A DNA stretch of 64,000 bases from Virgibacillus_R byunsanensis (GCF_042675965.1 NZ_JBHTKJ010000012.1:62001-126000), one strand, 5' to 3'. Shown: positions 51,284 to 60,760, numbered from the stretch's first letter. Made by a program: numbers and translations. The notes: generated by a model not told the origin, from the sequence alone.

Positions 51284-52318
51284 TTATACATCCAGACTTT
51301 CTTGACCAGCTTCTTCCTTTTCATCAACTGGTTCATCTAAATTATAATGTTTGCGTATTATATCGTGAATTTCCGCCATTACTTCTGGATTTTCTTTTAA
51401 AAATTGTTTCGAATTTTCTCTTCCCTGTCCAAGTCTATCACCATTATATGAGTACCATGCGCCACTTTTTTGAACAAACTCTAAGTCAGAACCAACATCT
51501 AGTATTTCACCCTCTTTGGAAATACCATGACCATACATGATATCTACTTCTGCTTGTTTAAACGGTGGAGCCACTTTATTTTTAACTACTTTAAGTCTAG
51601 CTTTGTTTCCTACTATATCGTTACCCTGTTTTAACGTTTCAGCACGTCGAACTTCCAATCTAACAGATGAATAGAATTTAAGCGCACGCCCACCAGGGGT
51701 TGTTTCAGGATTTCCGAACATGACACCGACTTTTTCTCTGATCTGGTTAATAAATACGGCAGTTGTTCTTGATTTATTTATTGCTCCAGAAAGTTTTCGT
51801 AATGCTTGGGACATGAGTCGTGCTTGTAGCCCCACATGCGCATCACCCATTTCACCTTCTATTTCCGCTTTAGGAACCAAGGCAGCTACAGAGTCTACCA
51901 CAATAATATCCACAGCACCACTACGTACAAGTGCCTCTGCAATTTCTAGTGCTTGTTCACCAGTGTCTGGTTGTGATAAAAGCAATTCTTCAATATTAAC
52001 CCCCAAGGCACGGGCATATGTAGGATCAAGTGCATGCTCTGCATCAATAAATGCAGCTTGTCCACCTTTGCTTTGTGCTTCTGCAATTGCATGTAAAGCA
52101 ACCGTTGTTTTACCAGATGATTCTGGACCATAAATTTCTACAACGCGTCCTCTAGGATAGCCACCAATTCCTAATGCTACATCCAACGCTAATGACCCAC
52201 TAGGTATAGTAGCTATTTTTTTCTCGGCTTGTTCACCTAGTTTCATTATCGAACCTTTACCAAATTGTTTCTCTATTTGTTTTAACGCCATATCTAACGC
52301 TTTTTTTTTATCACTCAC
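51284..52318 (-). CDS. recA: Recombinase RecA
   Basis: 344 residues. Walker A GPESSGKTTVALHAIA, Walker B IIVVDSVAALVPKAEIEGEMGD, the DNA-binding loop L2 region (FINQIREKVGVMFGNPETTPGG), and an acidic C-terminal tail (DEKEEAGQESLDV). GTG start 8 nt after AAGGAGG. Performs strand exchange and triggers LexA cleavage. Upstream: promoter and LexA-like box; no terminator directly after the stop because a repeat is inserted there. Confidence 0.97.
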   Translation of the reverse strand: MSDKKKALDMALKQIEKQFGKGSIMKLGEQAEKKIATIPSGSLALDVALGIGGYPRGRVVEIYGPESSGKTTVALHAIAEAQSKGGQAAFIDAEHALDPTYARALGVNIEELLLSQPDTGEQALEIAEALVRSGAVDIIVVDSVAALVPKAEIEGEMGDAHVGLQARLMSQALRKLSGAINKSRTTAVFINQIREKVGVMFGNPETTPGGRALKFYSSVRLEVRRAETLKQGNDIVGNKARLKVVKNKVAPPFKQAEVDIMYGHGISKEGEILDVGSDLEFVQKSGAWYSYNGDRLGQGRENSKQFLKENPEVMAEIHDIIRKHYNLDEPVDEKEEAGQESLDV

Positions 52319-52349
52319 TAAGACAACCTCCTTAAATTAACTATCTACA

Positions 52350-52400
52350 TCATAACTTGTTTTTTGAGATTTAACAAGGAAAAAATCGAATAAACGTTCC
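52350..52400 (-). promoter_or_regulatory. recA promoter and LexA-like box
   Basis: -35 TTGTTA (52378-52373), 17-bp spacer, -10 TATGAT (52355-52350). Just upstream, GGAACGTTTATTCG (52400-52387) deviates by one base in the core from GAAC-N4-GTTC. An adjacent CCCC-tttttt-GGGG palindrome at about 52400-52413 is unexplained. Confidence 0.7.
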
Positions 52401-52534
52401 CCTTTTTTGGGGGTGTTATTTTTAATAAAATGATAATTTAGCCTTTAATTTCAGGATGAAAATTACATTTTAGCACTATAACTCTATTAGACTTTATTAT
52501 TTTGACTGTTTTCTACAAGATTACTGTTTTTGTC

Positions 52535-53134
52535 ACAGTAGATATATAATGCGACGTAACTTGAGATGATGGGTGGTGCTTTTACTCGCTCTGGAAATAC
52601 ACTTCGCTTTTCGCGGGCGGCTGGTGAGTTTCTTCATGCTGACGCATTTCAGAATCTCACCTATGCCTATCCTCCCGCAGAAGTCTTCGTGTATTTCCGC
52701 CGCTGGAATAGCGTCCACAATAATACAACAACTGATCATTTCGTTTTTATAGCATAAACTACCACTTTTATGATGGTTGATTGGAGCCGATGGCGGTCGA
52801 CTCTTTGAAAATACAAACCAATTTTCTTTGTGCGATGTAACGCTACCAAAGCTTTCCTTGTCCTTTGGGAAAAGCAAGTTTTAAGATACGAAACTTTAAT
52901 TTTGAATGATTTTTCCTAAAATTAATTAGAACATCACTACCAGCGAAGGCAGAACACGGAGACTCCTGTGGGAACAGCACGTGTCCGAAGACCCCGGAAG
53001 AAGCGTTTTTTGCTTCTGAGGAGGGCTGAGGCCGTGCCCACGGAAAGCGAAGTGTTCTGCCGTAGCGGTGATACAGCACTCGATACCGAGAAAGCAAATC
53101 CACAAAAAAGTTACGTCGCAGTTTATATCAACTG
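52535..53134. repeat. Long composite repeat with terminal inverted repeats (copy 2)
   Basis: The ends GATATATAATGCGACGTAAC and GTTACGTCGCAGTTTATATC are inverted; length about 600 bp. Interior blocks match copy 1 at 15281: GGAAATACACTTCGCTTTTC ... GTGTATTTCCGCCGCTG and GACTCCTGTGGGAACAGCAC ... CCGTGCCCACGGAAAGC. No nested insertion here. It separates recA from cinA, genes that are neighbours in many bacteria. No promoter or gene was recognised inside. Confidence 0.82.
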
Positions 53135-53172
53135 CGAGGGATGAAAAGCAACAAAACTTACGAATTGGGCCA

Positions 53173-54417
53173 TTATTTTAAATAGTTATATAAAAGTTCA
53201 TAACCTTTTAAAATAGCTCTTCGTCTGATCGTTTGACGATCACCGAAAAATGAATAATTTTCTACTACAGTATCCTTATTTTTACGATGAATTGCTATAA
53301 ATACAGTTCCAACTGGTTTACCTTCTTCTTCTTTTGGTCCGGCTACACCCGTAAAACTGATACCTAAATCAGCATCCATTACATGGCAACTATTAATGGC
53401 CATTTCTTTAGCGCATTCCTTACTTACCGTACCATATTCAAAGATCGTTTCAGTTGAGATGTTCAATACATCTGTTTTCACCTTTTTATCATAGCAAACG
53501 ATTCCACCTCTACACACCTCAGAAGCTCCTGGTATAGAGATTAATTTTTCCGTGAACATACCACCTGTAAAACTTTCAGCAGCAGCTAGGTGTAATTCTT
53601 GTTGTTTCAGCAGTTGAAACACTTTTTCTTCCAATTTTTGATCGTCCACACCATAACAAAAAGATCCAACTCTCTTTAGAATCTCTATTTTTGCTTGATC
53701 AATTAATTCCTCTGCCTCTTTGGGACTAGATGCCTTTGCAGTTAGTCGAATAGCAACACCCTCATTTTGGGCTAAGGGCGCAATAGTTGGGTTTGATTGC
53801 TGGTGTATAATATCGCTTAGCTCATCCTCTAGATGTGCCTCTCCAATACCGATAAATTTTAGCATGGTAGATTTTATAATTGTATCTTCCCCAGAAAGTG
53901 TTTTCAAGTATGGGAGCACCTTTTGTGATAGCATATGTTTCATCTCTTTAGGAACACCAGGTAAGAACACCCACGTTTTATCTTGATAAGATAAAATCAT
54001 ACCAGGCGCCATACCAACTTCATTTTCTATTACATCCGAGTCCTTGAAAATTCTTGCTTGTTTCCGATTATTCGGTGTCATTTTAGTTTGTTGTTTTTGA
54101 AAGTATGCTTCTATTTTTTCCATAGAAAGGTTATGCTCTATTATTTCCAAATTTGATAATCGCTGAAAAGCTTCACGTGTTAAATCATCGTCCGTTGGCC
54201 CAAGCCCACCAGTAACAATTATAACGTCTGAACGTTCTTGAGCTTGTACAAACGTATCTTCCACACGTTTTAGATTATCGCCTACTACACCATGATAAAA
54301 AACATTGATACCGTATAGCGCTAGCTCTTTTGAGATCCATTGTGCATTCGTATTGGCTATTTGTCCTAATAGCAGTTCTGTACCAACAGCTATAATTTCT
54401 GTTTTAAATTGTTTCAT
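53173..54417 (-). CDS. cinA: CinA-family protein (competence/damage-inducible)
   Basis: 414 residues. N-terminal MoaB/COG1058 domain (EIIAVGTELLLGQIANTNAQ, ITGGLGPTDDDLTREA, FLPGVPKEMKHML) and C-terminal PncC nicotinamide-nucleotide deamidase-like domain (AAAESFTGGMFTEKL, GGIVCYDKKVK, SFTGVAGPKEEEGKPVGTV). Links to NAD salvage; in B. subtilis it is in a competence-induced transcript with recA, here broken by the 600-bp repeat. Overlaps pgsA by one base (TAATG). Confidence 0.95.
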   Translation of the reverse strand: MKQFKTEIIAVGTELLLGQIANTNAQWISKELALYGINVFYHGVVGDNLKRVEDTFVQAQERSDVIIVTGGLGPTDDDLTREAFQRLSNLEIIEHNLSMEKIEAYFQKQQTKMTPNNRKQARIFKDSDVIENEVGMAPGMILSYQDKTWVFLPGVPKEMKHMLSQKVLPYLKTLSGEDTIIKSTMLKFIGIGEAHLEDELSDIIHQQSNPTIAPLAQNEGVAIRLTAKASSPKEAEELIDQAKIEILKRVGSFCYGVDDQKLEEKVFQLLKQQELHLAAAESFTGGMFTEKLISIPGASEVCRGGIVCYDKKVKTDVLNISTETIFEYGTVSKECAKEMAINSCHVMDADLGISFTGVAGPKEEEGKPVGTVFIAIHRKNKDTVVENYSFFGDRQTIRRRAILKGYELLYNYLK

Positions 54418-54995
54418 TACTTCGAACCCCTCATTACATGCCAGTTTTTCACAAAATAGTCATAACCTGAAAGTACTGTAAAGAATAAAGCAATATATAA
54501 CATAATAGTACCAAACGGGAACCCAATATATGCAAATGGATAATTATGAAGTAGTAATGCTGCTATAGCTACCATTTGTGTAACCGTTTTTAATTTCCCC
54601 ATATTACCAGCAGCTAAAACAATTCCCTCACCAGCTGCAACCAAACGAAGTCCAGTTATCGCGAACTCTCTACTAATAATAATGATAGCAACCCAAGCTG
54701 GTGCTAGACCTATTTCTACTAATAATATAAGTGCTGCAGAAACAAGCAATTTATCAGCTAAGGGATCTAAAAATTTGCCCAAATTGGTAACTAGATTATA
54801 TTTCCGCGCATAGTAACCATCAACCCAATCAGTAGCTGCAGCGATAATAAATAGCAGTGCCGCAACAAAATGAGAAATAGGAAGTACTGTTTCTCCGATG
54901 TTAAATTCTCCCCATTCAAAGGATACAGATAATAAAATAATAAAAATTGGAAGTAAGAATATCCGCGATAACGTAATTTTATTTGGTACATTCAT
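54417..54995 (-). CDS. pgsA: CDP-diacylglycerol-glycerol-3-phosphate 3-phosphatidyltransferase
   Basis: 192 residues, about five membrane segments. The CDP-alcohol phosphatidyltransferase motif is complete: DWVDGYYARKYNLVTNLGKF followed by LDPLADK (D-G-x2-A-R-x8-G-x3-D-x3-D). Makes phosphatidylglycerophosphate. Between rodZ and cinA, as in B. subtilis. Confidence 0.96.
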   Translation of the reverse strand: MNVPNKITLSRIFLLPIFIILLSVSFEWGEFNIGETVLPISHFVAALLFIIAAATDWVDGYYARKYNLVTNLGKFLDPLADKLLVSAALILLVEIGLAPAWVAIIIISREFAITGLRLVAAGEGIVLAAGNMGKLKTVTQMVAIAALLLHNYPFAYIGFPFGTIMLYIALFFTVLSGYDYFVKNWHVMRGSK

Positions 54996-55036
54996 TTTTA
55001 AATTGCCTCCTATTTCGAATTGCTACTTAAGATATA

Positions 55037-55068
55037 AAACCCTTCCAGATCAAATTAAGGAAGGGTTT
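55037..55068 (-). terminator. Hairpin after rodZ
   Basis: AAACCCTTCC / GGAAGGGTTT perfect stem with TTTATATC tail on the minus strand, 8 bp after the rodZ stop. Confidence 0.8.
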
Positions 55069-55075
55069 ACATCCA

Positions 55076-55999
55076 CTATTCTGAAGTTTGATTAATATTT
55101 ATCCAAAATCTTTGAACATCACTCTCGTTAGGATCGACTGGATATTCAAGTTCAATACCATTCACCGTTATCTGTAAATTAGGTGTACTACCAACATTGA
55201 AATAAACTCTTTCTTGACCAGTCAAGTCCAATTCCATCGGTGACTCTTCTGAAGTTAAAATGGCACCGTAAAATGATTCCCCATCACCATTTTCCACATC
55301 AAGCCATACATCATTACCAGCTTCAAAAGTAAAAACTAACTCATCATCAGGGTTATTCAATTCATATGTTGGATTTTGATTAGGCCCAGTACCTTCTTCC
55401 AACAATGTAAGTTCTGGCTCTACTTCATCTTCTTCCGCTCCATCATCATCGGTACTTTCATCATTGTTATCCGTATTTTCCTCATCTTCATTGTTGTCTC
55501 CTGTGTCATCTTCCGCATCTTCCTCATTATTTTCTTCATCGGGATTATAAATGATTTCATTATCATCGTTATCATCTACTGGTTCTGTACTACCATCATC
55601 ACCTAACGTATCTTGAGTAAAATACCATGCAGCAAACACAATACCAATAACAAGTAACACGACAATTATCGTAGGAATTAATGAGAAAATTGCTGTCGAT
55701 TTCGCTGAGTTATCTTCTTTTCTAGACCGTTTCAGCCGGGTATATTGAGGTGGATCGTCTTCTTGAGTATCCGGAATTTCTTCTTTATATTCCTCAAGTA
55801 ATTCGTCTGCATTCAACCCAACGGCATTAGCGTATTCTTTTATAAACGCTCGAGCATAGAACTTCCCTGGTAAAATATTGAAGTTACCTTCTTCAATTGC
55901 TTGTAAATATCTTTTTTGTATTTTAGTTATTTCCTGTACACTATCCAGAGATAGATCCTTTGCTTCTCTAGCTTCTTTTAGTTTTAAGCCTATTTCCAT
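55076..55999 (-). CDS. rodZ: RodZ-like helix-turn-helix membrane protein (YmfM) with long acidic linker
   Basis: 307 residues from the ATG at 55999 (ATG at 56011 is an alternative; neither has a strong ribosome binding site). N-terminal HTH (LKLKEAREAKDLSLDSVQEITKI), one membrane segment (about 103-126), then an extracellular linker of about 63 residues in which about half are Asp/Glu with no Lys/Arg, and a C-terminal DUF4115 beta domain. RodZ connects MreB to the cell-wall elongation machinery. The acidic linker is unusually long and fits a salt-adapted surface. Confidence 0.92.
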   Translation of the reverse strand: MEIGLKLKEAREAKDLSLDSVQEITKIQKRYLQAIEEGNFNILPGKFYARAFIKEYANAVGLNADELLEEYKEEIPDTQEDDPPQYTRLKRSRKEDNSAKSTAIFSLIPTIIVVLLVIGIVFAAWYFTQDTLGDDGSTEPVDDNDDNEIIYNPDEENNEEDAEDDTGDNNEDEENTDNNDESTDDDGAEEDEVEPELTLLEEGTGPNQNPTYELNNPDDELVFTFEAGNDVWLDVENGDGESFYGAILTSEESPMELDLTGQERVYFNVGSTPNLQITVNGIELEYPVDPNESDVQRFWININQTSE

Positions 56000-56016
56000 C
56001 CATAACACCATCCATT

Positions 56017-56808
56017 TTAAAAATCAAAAGTAGAAAAGCCATCTTCTTGATTAAATTGCTGTTGTTCAATAGGTTCATATGTAATTTCTTCATTTTCGTT
56101 ACTGCGCAGTTCAATTATATAATCAAAATCTTCCAGTTCATATTCTGTTGCCTGAATGAATATGTCCGGATGCTCAACCACTTTAATAGCAGGAAGTTGC
56201 ATGATTTCTCGAATTAGCTGCCAATGTTTTTCATTAGAACGTCTTTTTGATACAACTCCATCAATGATGTATATATTATCCTTACTATATTCTCCTTCAA
56301 TCAACTGATTGCGAACCGTTTGCTTCAGCAATGTACTAGACACGAATAACCATCGTTTATTTGCACATACACTTGCTGCAACTACAGATTCAGTTTTTCC
56401 AACTCTTGGCATTCCACGAATACCAATCAACTTATGACCTTCTTTCTTATATAGCTCTGCCATAAAGTCTACTAAAAGTCCCAAATCATCACGAACAAAA
56501 CGAATTGTCTTTCGATCGTCTCCATCCCTATGAATATACCTGCCATGTCTGACAGCTAATTTATCGCGAAGTTTAGGTTTACGTAATTTTTTAATTACGA
56601 TCGTATCCATCGTTTGAAGAATTGATTTTAACCTTGTAATTTGTTCATCTTCTTTAGATAAAAGCAACATGCCGCGTCTCGAATTTTCAACACCGTTTAT
56701 TGTGATAATGTTAATGGACAACATACCCATTAATGAGGATATATCGCCTAGCAAACCTGGACGGTTATATTGAATCTCATATTCAAGGTACCATTCTGTC
56801 TTTTCCAT
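56017..56808 (-). CDS. ymfK: DUF3388 protein YmfK: ACT-like domain plus P-loop
   Basis: 263 residues. The N-terminal 75 residues look like an ACT ligand-binding domain (YEIQYNRPGLLGDISSLMGMLSINIITINGV). The rest has a Walker A-like GIRGMPRVGKTESVVAASV and a probable Walker B strand (NIYIIDGVV). Family known as YmfK/DUF3388, with no assigned function, conserved between ymfJ and rodZ in Bacillus. The pairing suggests a ligand-gated NTPase, but this is inference. Confidence 0.88.
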   Translation of the reverse strand: MEKTEWYLEYEIQYNRPGLLGDISSLMGMLSINIITINGVENSRRGMLLLSKEDEQITRLKSILQTMDTIVIKKLRKPKLRDKLAVRHGRYIHRDGDDRKTIRFVRDDLGLLVDFMAELYKKEGHKLIGIRGMPRVGKTESVVAASVCANKRWLFVSSTLLKQTVRNQLIEGEYSKDNIYIIDGVVSKRRSNEKHWQLIREIMQLPAIKVVEHPDIFIQATEYELEDFDYIIELRSNENEEITYEPIEQQQFNQEDGFSTFDF

Positions 56809-56986
56809 AATAAGCCCCTTTATTCACATGGTTTATCCATGGTAGCCAATCGAGTATATAATGTACTATATCTATATCATAAATGATTTTTAGTCTAGTG
56901 AAAAGGAGATTGTACATTTATTTATATATTCTTTCCATAAAAACCCGAATTTCTATTGTTTCCTAAATTATTGCTGATTAGAAAAA

Positions 56987-57015
56987 AATAAAGAAGCTTA
57001 CAAAGCTTCCTTATT
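56987..57015 (-). terminator. Terminator of ymfJ
   Basis: AATAAGGAAGCTT / AAGCTTCTTTATT stem (one mismatch) with a TTTTTTC tail, 14 bp after the ymfJ stop. Confidence 0.8.
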
Positions 57016-57028
57016 TTATATGAACTAT

Positions 57029-57289
57029 TTAGTTTGTATTCCCTTGATTCTGTACTAGCTTAACCATACTATTTGCGATTGCATGTTGTTCGTCTTCAGA
57101 TGCTGCATTCCAAAGCTCTCGTAAAACTGCTTCCTCATTATTCTTTGCATTAACACTTTTGGATAGATAATCTCCCACTTCATAAGCAACATTAGATATC
57201 GTTTGTTGGTCCATACCTTGTGATTGCGCTTGATTGAGTCTATTTGCTAGGAAATCCTTCCAAGAGTCGAAATTATCCAATACTGACAT
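57029..57289 (-). CDS. ymfJ: DUF3243 protein YmfJ
   Basis: 86 residues, soluble helical protein: VLDNFDSWKDFLANRLNQAQSQGM ... VAYEVGDYLSKSVNAKNNEEAVLRELW matches the small YmfJ/DUF3243 family. Function unknown. GAAGGAGG ribosome binding site. It lies between the ymfI-H-F group and ymfK; its own terminator and the upstream repeat isolate it. Confidence 0.9.
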   Translation of the reverse strand: MSVLDNFDSWKDFLANRLNQAQSQGMDQQTISNVAYEVGDYLSKSVNAKNNEEAVLRELWNAASEDEQHAIANSMVKLVQNQGNTN

Positions 57290-57366
57290 TAAAATCTGCC
57301 TCCTTCGATATTTTTCAACTATAGTATTTGAATTTTAAAGAGGCTTTATACATGATAAGTTTTACT

Positions 57367-57456
57367 TTAGCAGGTAAGAAAGCATAAAACTTCCTTATCT
57401 GCATAAGTGCAACAGGTCATTCGCCATAAAGGCACGGCGAATGCCAAGTTTTGTAA
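57367..57456 (-). repeat. Family A dispersed stem-loop repeat downstream of ymfI
   Basis: In minus orientation: ACAAAACTTGGCATTCGCCG ... GTTGCACTTATGCAGATAAG ... CTTTCTTACCTGCTAAAG. It starts about 13 bp after the ymfI stop. The inner loop contains a small extra hairpin ATTCGCC-gtgcctttat-GGCGAAT. Confidence 0.82.
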
Positions 57457-57468
57457 TATTAGTTAGAC

Positions 57469-58185
57469 CTACCATCCACCTGTAACATTGATAATTTCAC
57501 CTTGAATGTATGCTGACTTCTTATCCATTAAAAATGATACCGTATGTGCGACCTCAACAGGCATTCCTGCACGATTCATCGGCACTTCGTCCATGATTGC
57601 TTCCCGTTCATCCTGTGATAAATGATTATTCATTTTAGTATCAATAAAGCCTGGACTAACCGCGTTTACAGAGATTCCACATGTAGCTACCTCTTTTGCT
57701 AGCGCTTTTATAAAACTATTTTGTGCACCTTTAACAGATGAATAAACTACTTCGTAACTCGCACCAACTTTGCCCCAAATGGAAGTAATAAATATGATGT
57801 TACCAAACCTATTTTGGATCATTTGAGGTAATACGTGTTTGGAGATCAACCATGGCGCCTTCACATGCATAGCCAGCATATCATCCATTATTTTTTCAGA
57901 AGTATCCTGAAATAAGCCAAATTGTGCTTTTCCGCTGGCAAAAATAACGGAATCAACAGGAAAAACAAGCTGTGAAATAAGTTTCTTTACTTCAGGTTCC
58001 TTACTTAAATCAGCTTGTATTTCCGTGATTATACACTCACACGCAACATTTGCTTTGAACGTATCAATCACTTCTCTATTTTCATGGTAGTGCAATAATA
58101 ATTGATAGCCATCTTCTGCAAGACGTTCAGCAATAGCTACTCCAATATCCCCACTTGCTCCAATAATTAATACATTCTTCCCCAT
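57469..58185 (-). CDS. ymfI: Short-chain dehydrogenase YmfI (EF-P 5-aminopentanone reductase family)
   Basis: 238 residues. Rossmann motif IIGASGDIGVAIAERLAEDGY, NNAG-equivalent SVIFASGKAQ, and the catalytic Ser-Tyr-Lys set (FITSIWGKVGASYEVVYSSVKGAQNSFI). B. subtilis YmfI reduces the 5-aminopentanone modification on elongation factor P; the orthologous position supports the same role here. It follows ymfH by 9 bp. Confidence 0.93.
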   Translation of the reverse strand: MGKNVLIIGASGDIGVAIAERLAEDGYQLLLHYHENREVIDTFKANVACECIITEIQADLSKEPEVKKLISQLVFPVDSVIFASGKAQFGLFQDTSEKIMDDMLAMHVKAPWLISKHVLPQMIQNRFGNIIFITSIWGKVGASYEVVYSSVKGAQNSFIKALAKEVATCGISVNAVSPGFIDTKMNNHLSQDEREAIMDEVPMNRAGMPVEVAHTVSFLMDKKSAYIQGEIINVTGGW

Positions 58186-58194
58186 AATATCTCC

Positions 58195-59478
58195 TTATTC
58201 TGAAACAATTTTACAAACAGATATGCGTTCTTCCTCGATCCAATTCTGTATGAATGAATTTGCATCTTCTAATGTGAGTGATTGAATCGATGGAATTAAA
58301 TCGAAAAAATCCACACCCACTGTCTGATAATGTACATATTTATTTGCTATAAACTCTAAAGAATTCATAGCTCTTAACAATTGACCAATTTTTTTCTTTT
58401 TAGACCGTTCAAATTCTTCTTTTGATAGTGATATATTTCTAGTAGATAATAACATTTCCTTTACCTTAGTTGCGAATTGATCAGGTTGTGAAGTATTACC
58501 TCCAATCATGGAGTATCCAAAGTTATGTTCTAAATTCGTTTCAAAATAAAAACTGTCGTCGATCAGTTTTGCATCATATAACGCTTGATAAAAGGATCCA
58601 CTTTTACTAAAAAAGAAGTCCAAGGCCATACTTTGAAACAAATCTTGCTTCAAAAAGGCTTCTTTCTCCAATGGTTTAATCGATTCTTTAATCCCAATTG
58701 TACATTTTGCAATCGATACTGGCATGGTAATTTTATTTTCCTTCATTGCTACTTCTTTTGGTTCCTCTGGAAAATCACGTTGGATATCATTCATTTGTTT
58801 AAAATCTTTCAATGATTGATTGTTTTCAATTAAATTCATCATGGATTCACTGTCAAAATTTCCTGCGATAAATAATGTCATATTCTCTGGGTGATAAAAC
58901 GTGTTATAACACGTATATAAATCATCCTTTGTAATAGAGTTAATGGAATCCACTGTTCCAGCAATATCGATGTTAACAGGATGGTTCTTAAAAAGTGATT
59001 TTATAGTTCCCATGAAAGATTGCCAGTCTGATTGATCATTATACATTTGGATTTCTTGGGCTATAATCCCTTTTTCTTTCTCAACGGATTTTTCCGAAAA
59101 ATAAGGATCTTGAACAAAATCAAGTAATGTCTCCACATTTTTCTCAATATTAGTAGTTGCTGAAAACAAATAGGCAGTTTTTGTAGATGATGTATATGCA
59201 TTTGGAGAAGCTCCCTGTTTTCCAAAATCAGCAAAGACATCACGATCTTCTTTTTCAAATAATTTATGCTCTAGAAAGTGAGCCACACCTTCAGGAACAG
59301 TAACTTGTTCTTCTTTTCCAATCGGTACAAAGGTTTGATCAATCGAACCATAATTAGTTGAAAAAATACCATACGTTTTTGCCATTTCTTGTTTGGGTAA
59401 CAAAAAAACTGTCAACCCGTTTTGAAGCTTACTTTTGTATATCGTTTCTTCTATATTTTGATAGGGTACTTTATCCAT
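58195..59478 (-). CDS. ymfH: M16-family zinc metallopeptidase YmfH (active-site subunit)
   Basis: 427 residues. Inverted zinc motif HFLEH at 67-71 (GVAHFLEHKLFEKED), with the distal Glu region downstream (EKGIIAQEIQMYNDQ). Two-domain half-clamshell typical of the pitrilysin family. It overlaps ymfF by 8 bp, so the products are likely partners. Similar to the AlbF-type peptidase; physiological substrate unknown. Confidence 0.93.
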   Translation of the reverse strand: MDKVPYQNIEETIYKSKLQNGLTVFLLPKQEMAKTYGIFSTNYGSIDQTFVPIGKEEQVTVPEGVAHFLEHKLFEKEDRDVFADFGKQGASPNAYTSSTKTAYLFSATTNIEKNVETLLDFVQDPYFSEKSVEKEKGIIAQEIQMYNDQSDWQSFMGTIKSLFKNHPVNIDIAGTVDSINSITKDDLYTCYNTFYHPENMTLFIAGNFDSESMMNLIENNQSLKDFKQMNDIQRDFPEEPKEVAMKENKITMPVSIAKCTIGIKESIKPLEKEAFLKQDLFQSMALDFFFSKSGSFYQALYDAKLIDDSFYFETNLEHNFGYSMIGGNTSQPDQFATKVKEMLLSTRNISLSKEEFERSKKKKIGQLLRAMNSLEFIANKYVHYQTVGVDFFDLIPSIQSLTLEDANSFIQNWIEEERISVCKIVSE

Positions 59479-60760
59479 CTGTGTTCCCTCCCGTGTTCGT
59501 TAACAAATAAACAGTATCTTCCTCAATCTTTTTCGCAACTGTAACAACGTCTTCCTTCTTAACTTGCTTGATATTTTCTATTAATTCCTCAGGTTGCATT
59601 TTTGTATCTGCTAGTGCCTGTTGATACAATAATTCGATTAATCCCTGAGGATGGTCCATGGTTTCCAACAATTGATTTACGATCAACCCTTTTGTTTCAT
59701 CCATTTCTGATTCAGTGAAATCCCCTTGTTTCATTGCTTCTACTTGAAGTCCAATTATCTCCTTTGCTTTTTCATAATCCTTAGGTGCAATTCCGCTAAA
59801 CACTAGAAGGAGTCCTTTGTGGCTTTCAACTCTTGAAGATGCATAATAAGCAAGACTGTTTTTTTCCCGAACATTAATAAACAGTTTTGAACTAGGAAAA
59901 CCTCCCAACAAACCATTAAATACTTGTAAAGCAGCATAGTCAGCATCACTGTACGTTGTATGAGTACGATAGCCTATATGCAATTTAGCTTGTTGAATAT
60001 CCTGTTTTTCTGTGACAACTTTTGGGTCAGGACTTTTATTAGTTCCCTCATTTTGTTGTTCAACTGGTGCATATTCTGTTCTACGAATATTTTCTGCTAT
60101 CGTATCTTTTATAATGGAATCATCCTCAAAATCTCCTGAAACATAAATATCAAATTGATCTTCTTTTAATAATGTCTGATGATACTCATATAATGTTTCA
60201 GCAGAAATATCGGATAAATCATCTTTATACCCATGGACATGTAACTGATACGGCTCACCTTCACACATTTCATCGATTAAACGCATATTCGCATAACTCA
60301 TTTTGTCATCGACGATTGAACCTATTTTCTGTGCTAACGTTTCTTTTTCCCTCTCCAATATAGCAGGGTCAAAACCACTGTCTTTTTGTAGTGGATTAAA
60401 TATAATTTCTTTCAATAAACCAATAGCGTCTTCCATAATAGATGATTCTTCAGATATAAATTTTTCATTCGCTATTTCCAACCGAGCACTTATTATGTGA
60501 CTTTCTCCCTTTTTTCCCCCATTAATGGTCAAAACCGCTCCATACAAATCATCAAGCTTGGTCTGCAATGCATTTCTGCTTGGAAAATTCTTCGTTCCCT
60601 GCTGCAGAACATAAGGCAATAATGCACGTTTTGTTATTGTTTCTCGTACTAATGGTGATTTAAGCTTAAGTACAATATTTATCGTTTTATATTTTTTTGT
60701 GGGTATAATGTGTAGAGTAGTATTATTTTCTTCAAATACTTTTTCGTTGATAGAACCCAT
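59471..60760 (-). CDS. ymfF: M16-family peptidase-like protein YmfF (lacks zinc motif)
   Basis: 429 residues of M16 fold. The position of HxxEH holds non-ligand residues (RALLPYVLQQGTKNFPSRNALQ), so it is probably the non-catalytic half of a heterodimer with YmfH, as in mitochondrial processing peptidase and AlbE/AlbF. First gene of ymfF-ymfH-ymfI; AGGGAGG before the ATG. Confidence 0.92.
   Translation of the reverse strand: MGSINEKVFEENNTTLHIIPTKKYKTINIVLKLKSPLVRETITKRALLPYVLQQGTKNFPSRNALQTKLDDLYGAVLTINGGKKGESHIISARLEIANEKFISEESSIMEDAIGLLKEIIFNPLQKDSGFDPAILEREKETLAQKIGSIVDDKMSYANMRLIDEMCEGEPYQLHVHGYKDDLSDISAETLYEYHQTLLKEDQFDIYVSGDFEDDSIIKDTIAENIRRTEYAPVEQQNEGTNKSPDPKVVTEKQDIQQAKLHIGYRTHTTYSDADYAALQVFNGLLGGFPSSKLFINVREKNSLAYYASSRVESHKGLLLVFSGIAPKDYEKAKEIIGLQVEAMKQGDFTESEMDETKGLIVNQLLETMDHPQGLIELLYQQALADTKMQPEELIENIKQVKKEDVVTVAKKIEEDTVYLLTNTGGNTDG

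Noticed and set aside
56880..56960. Short plus-strand frame after AAAAGGAG near 56903
   Set aside because: The TTG follows the site by almost no spacing, and the frame ends after about 18 codons with no conservation evidence.
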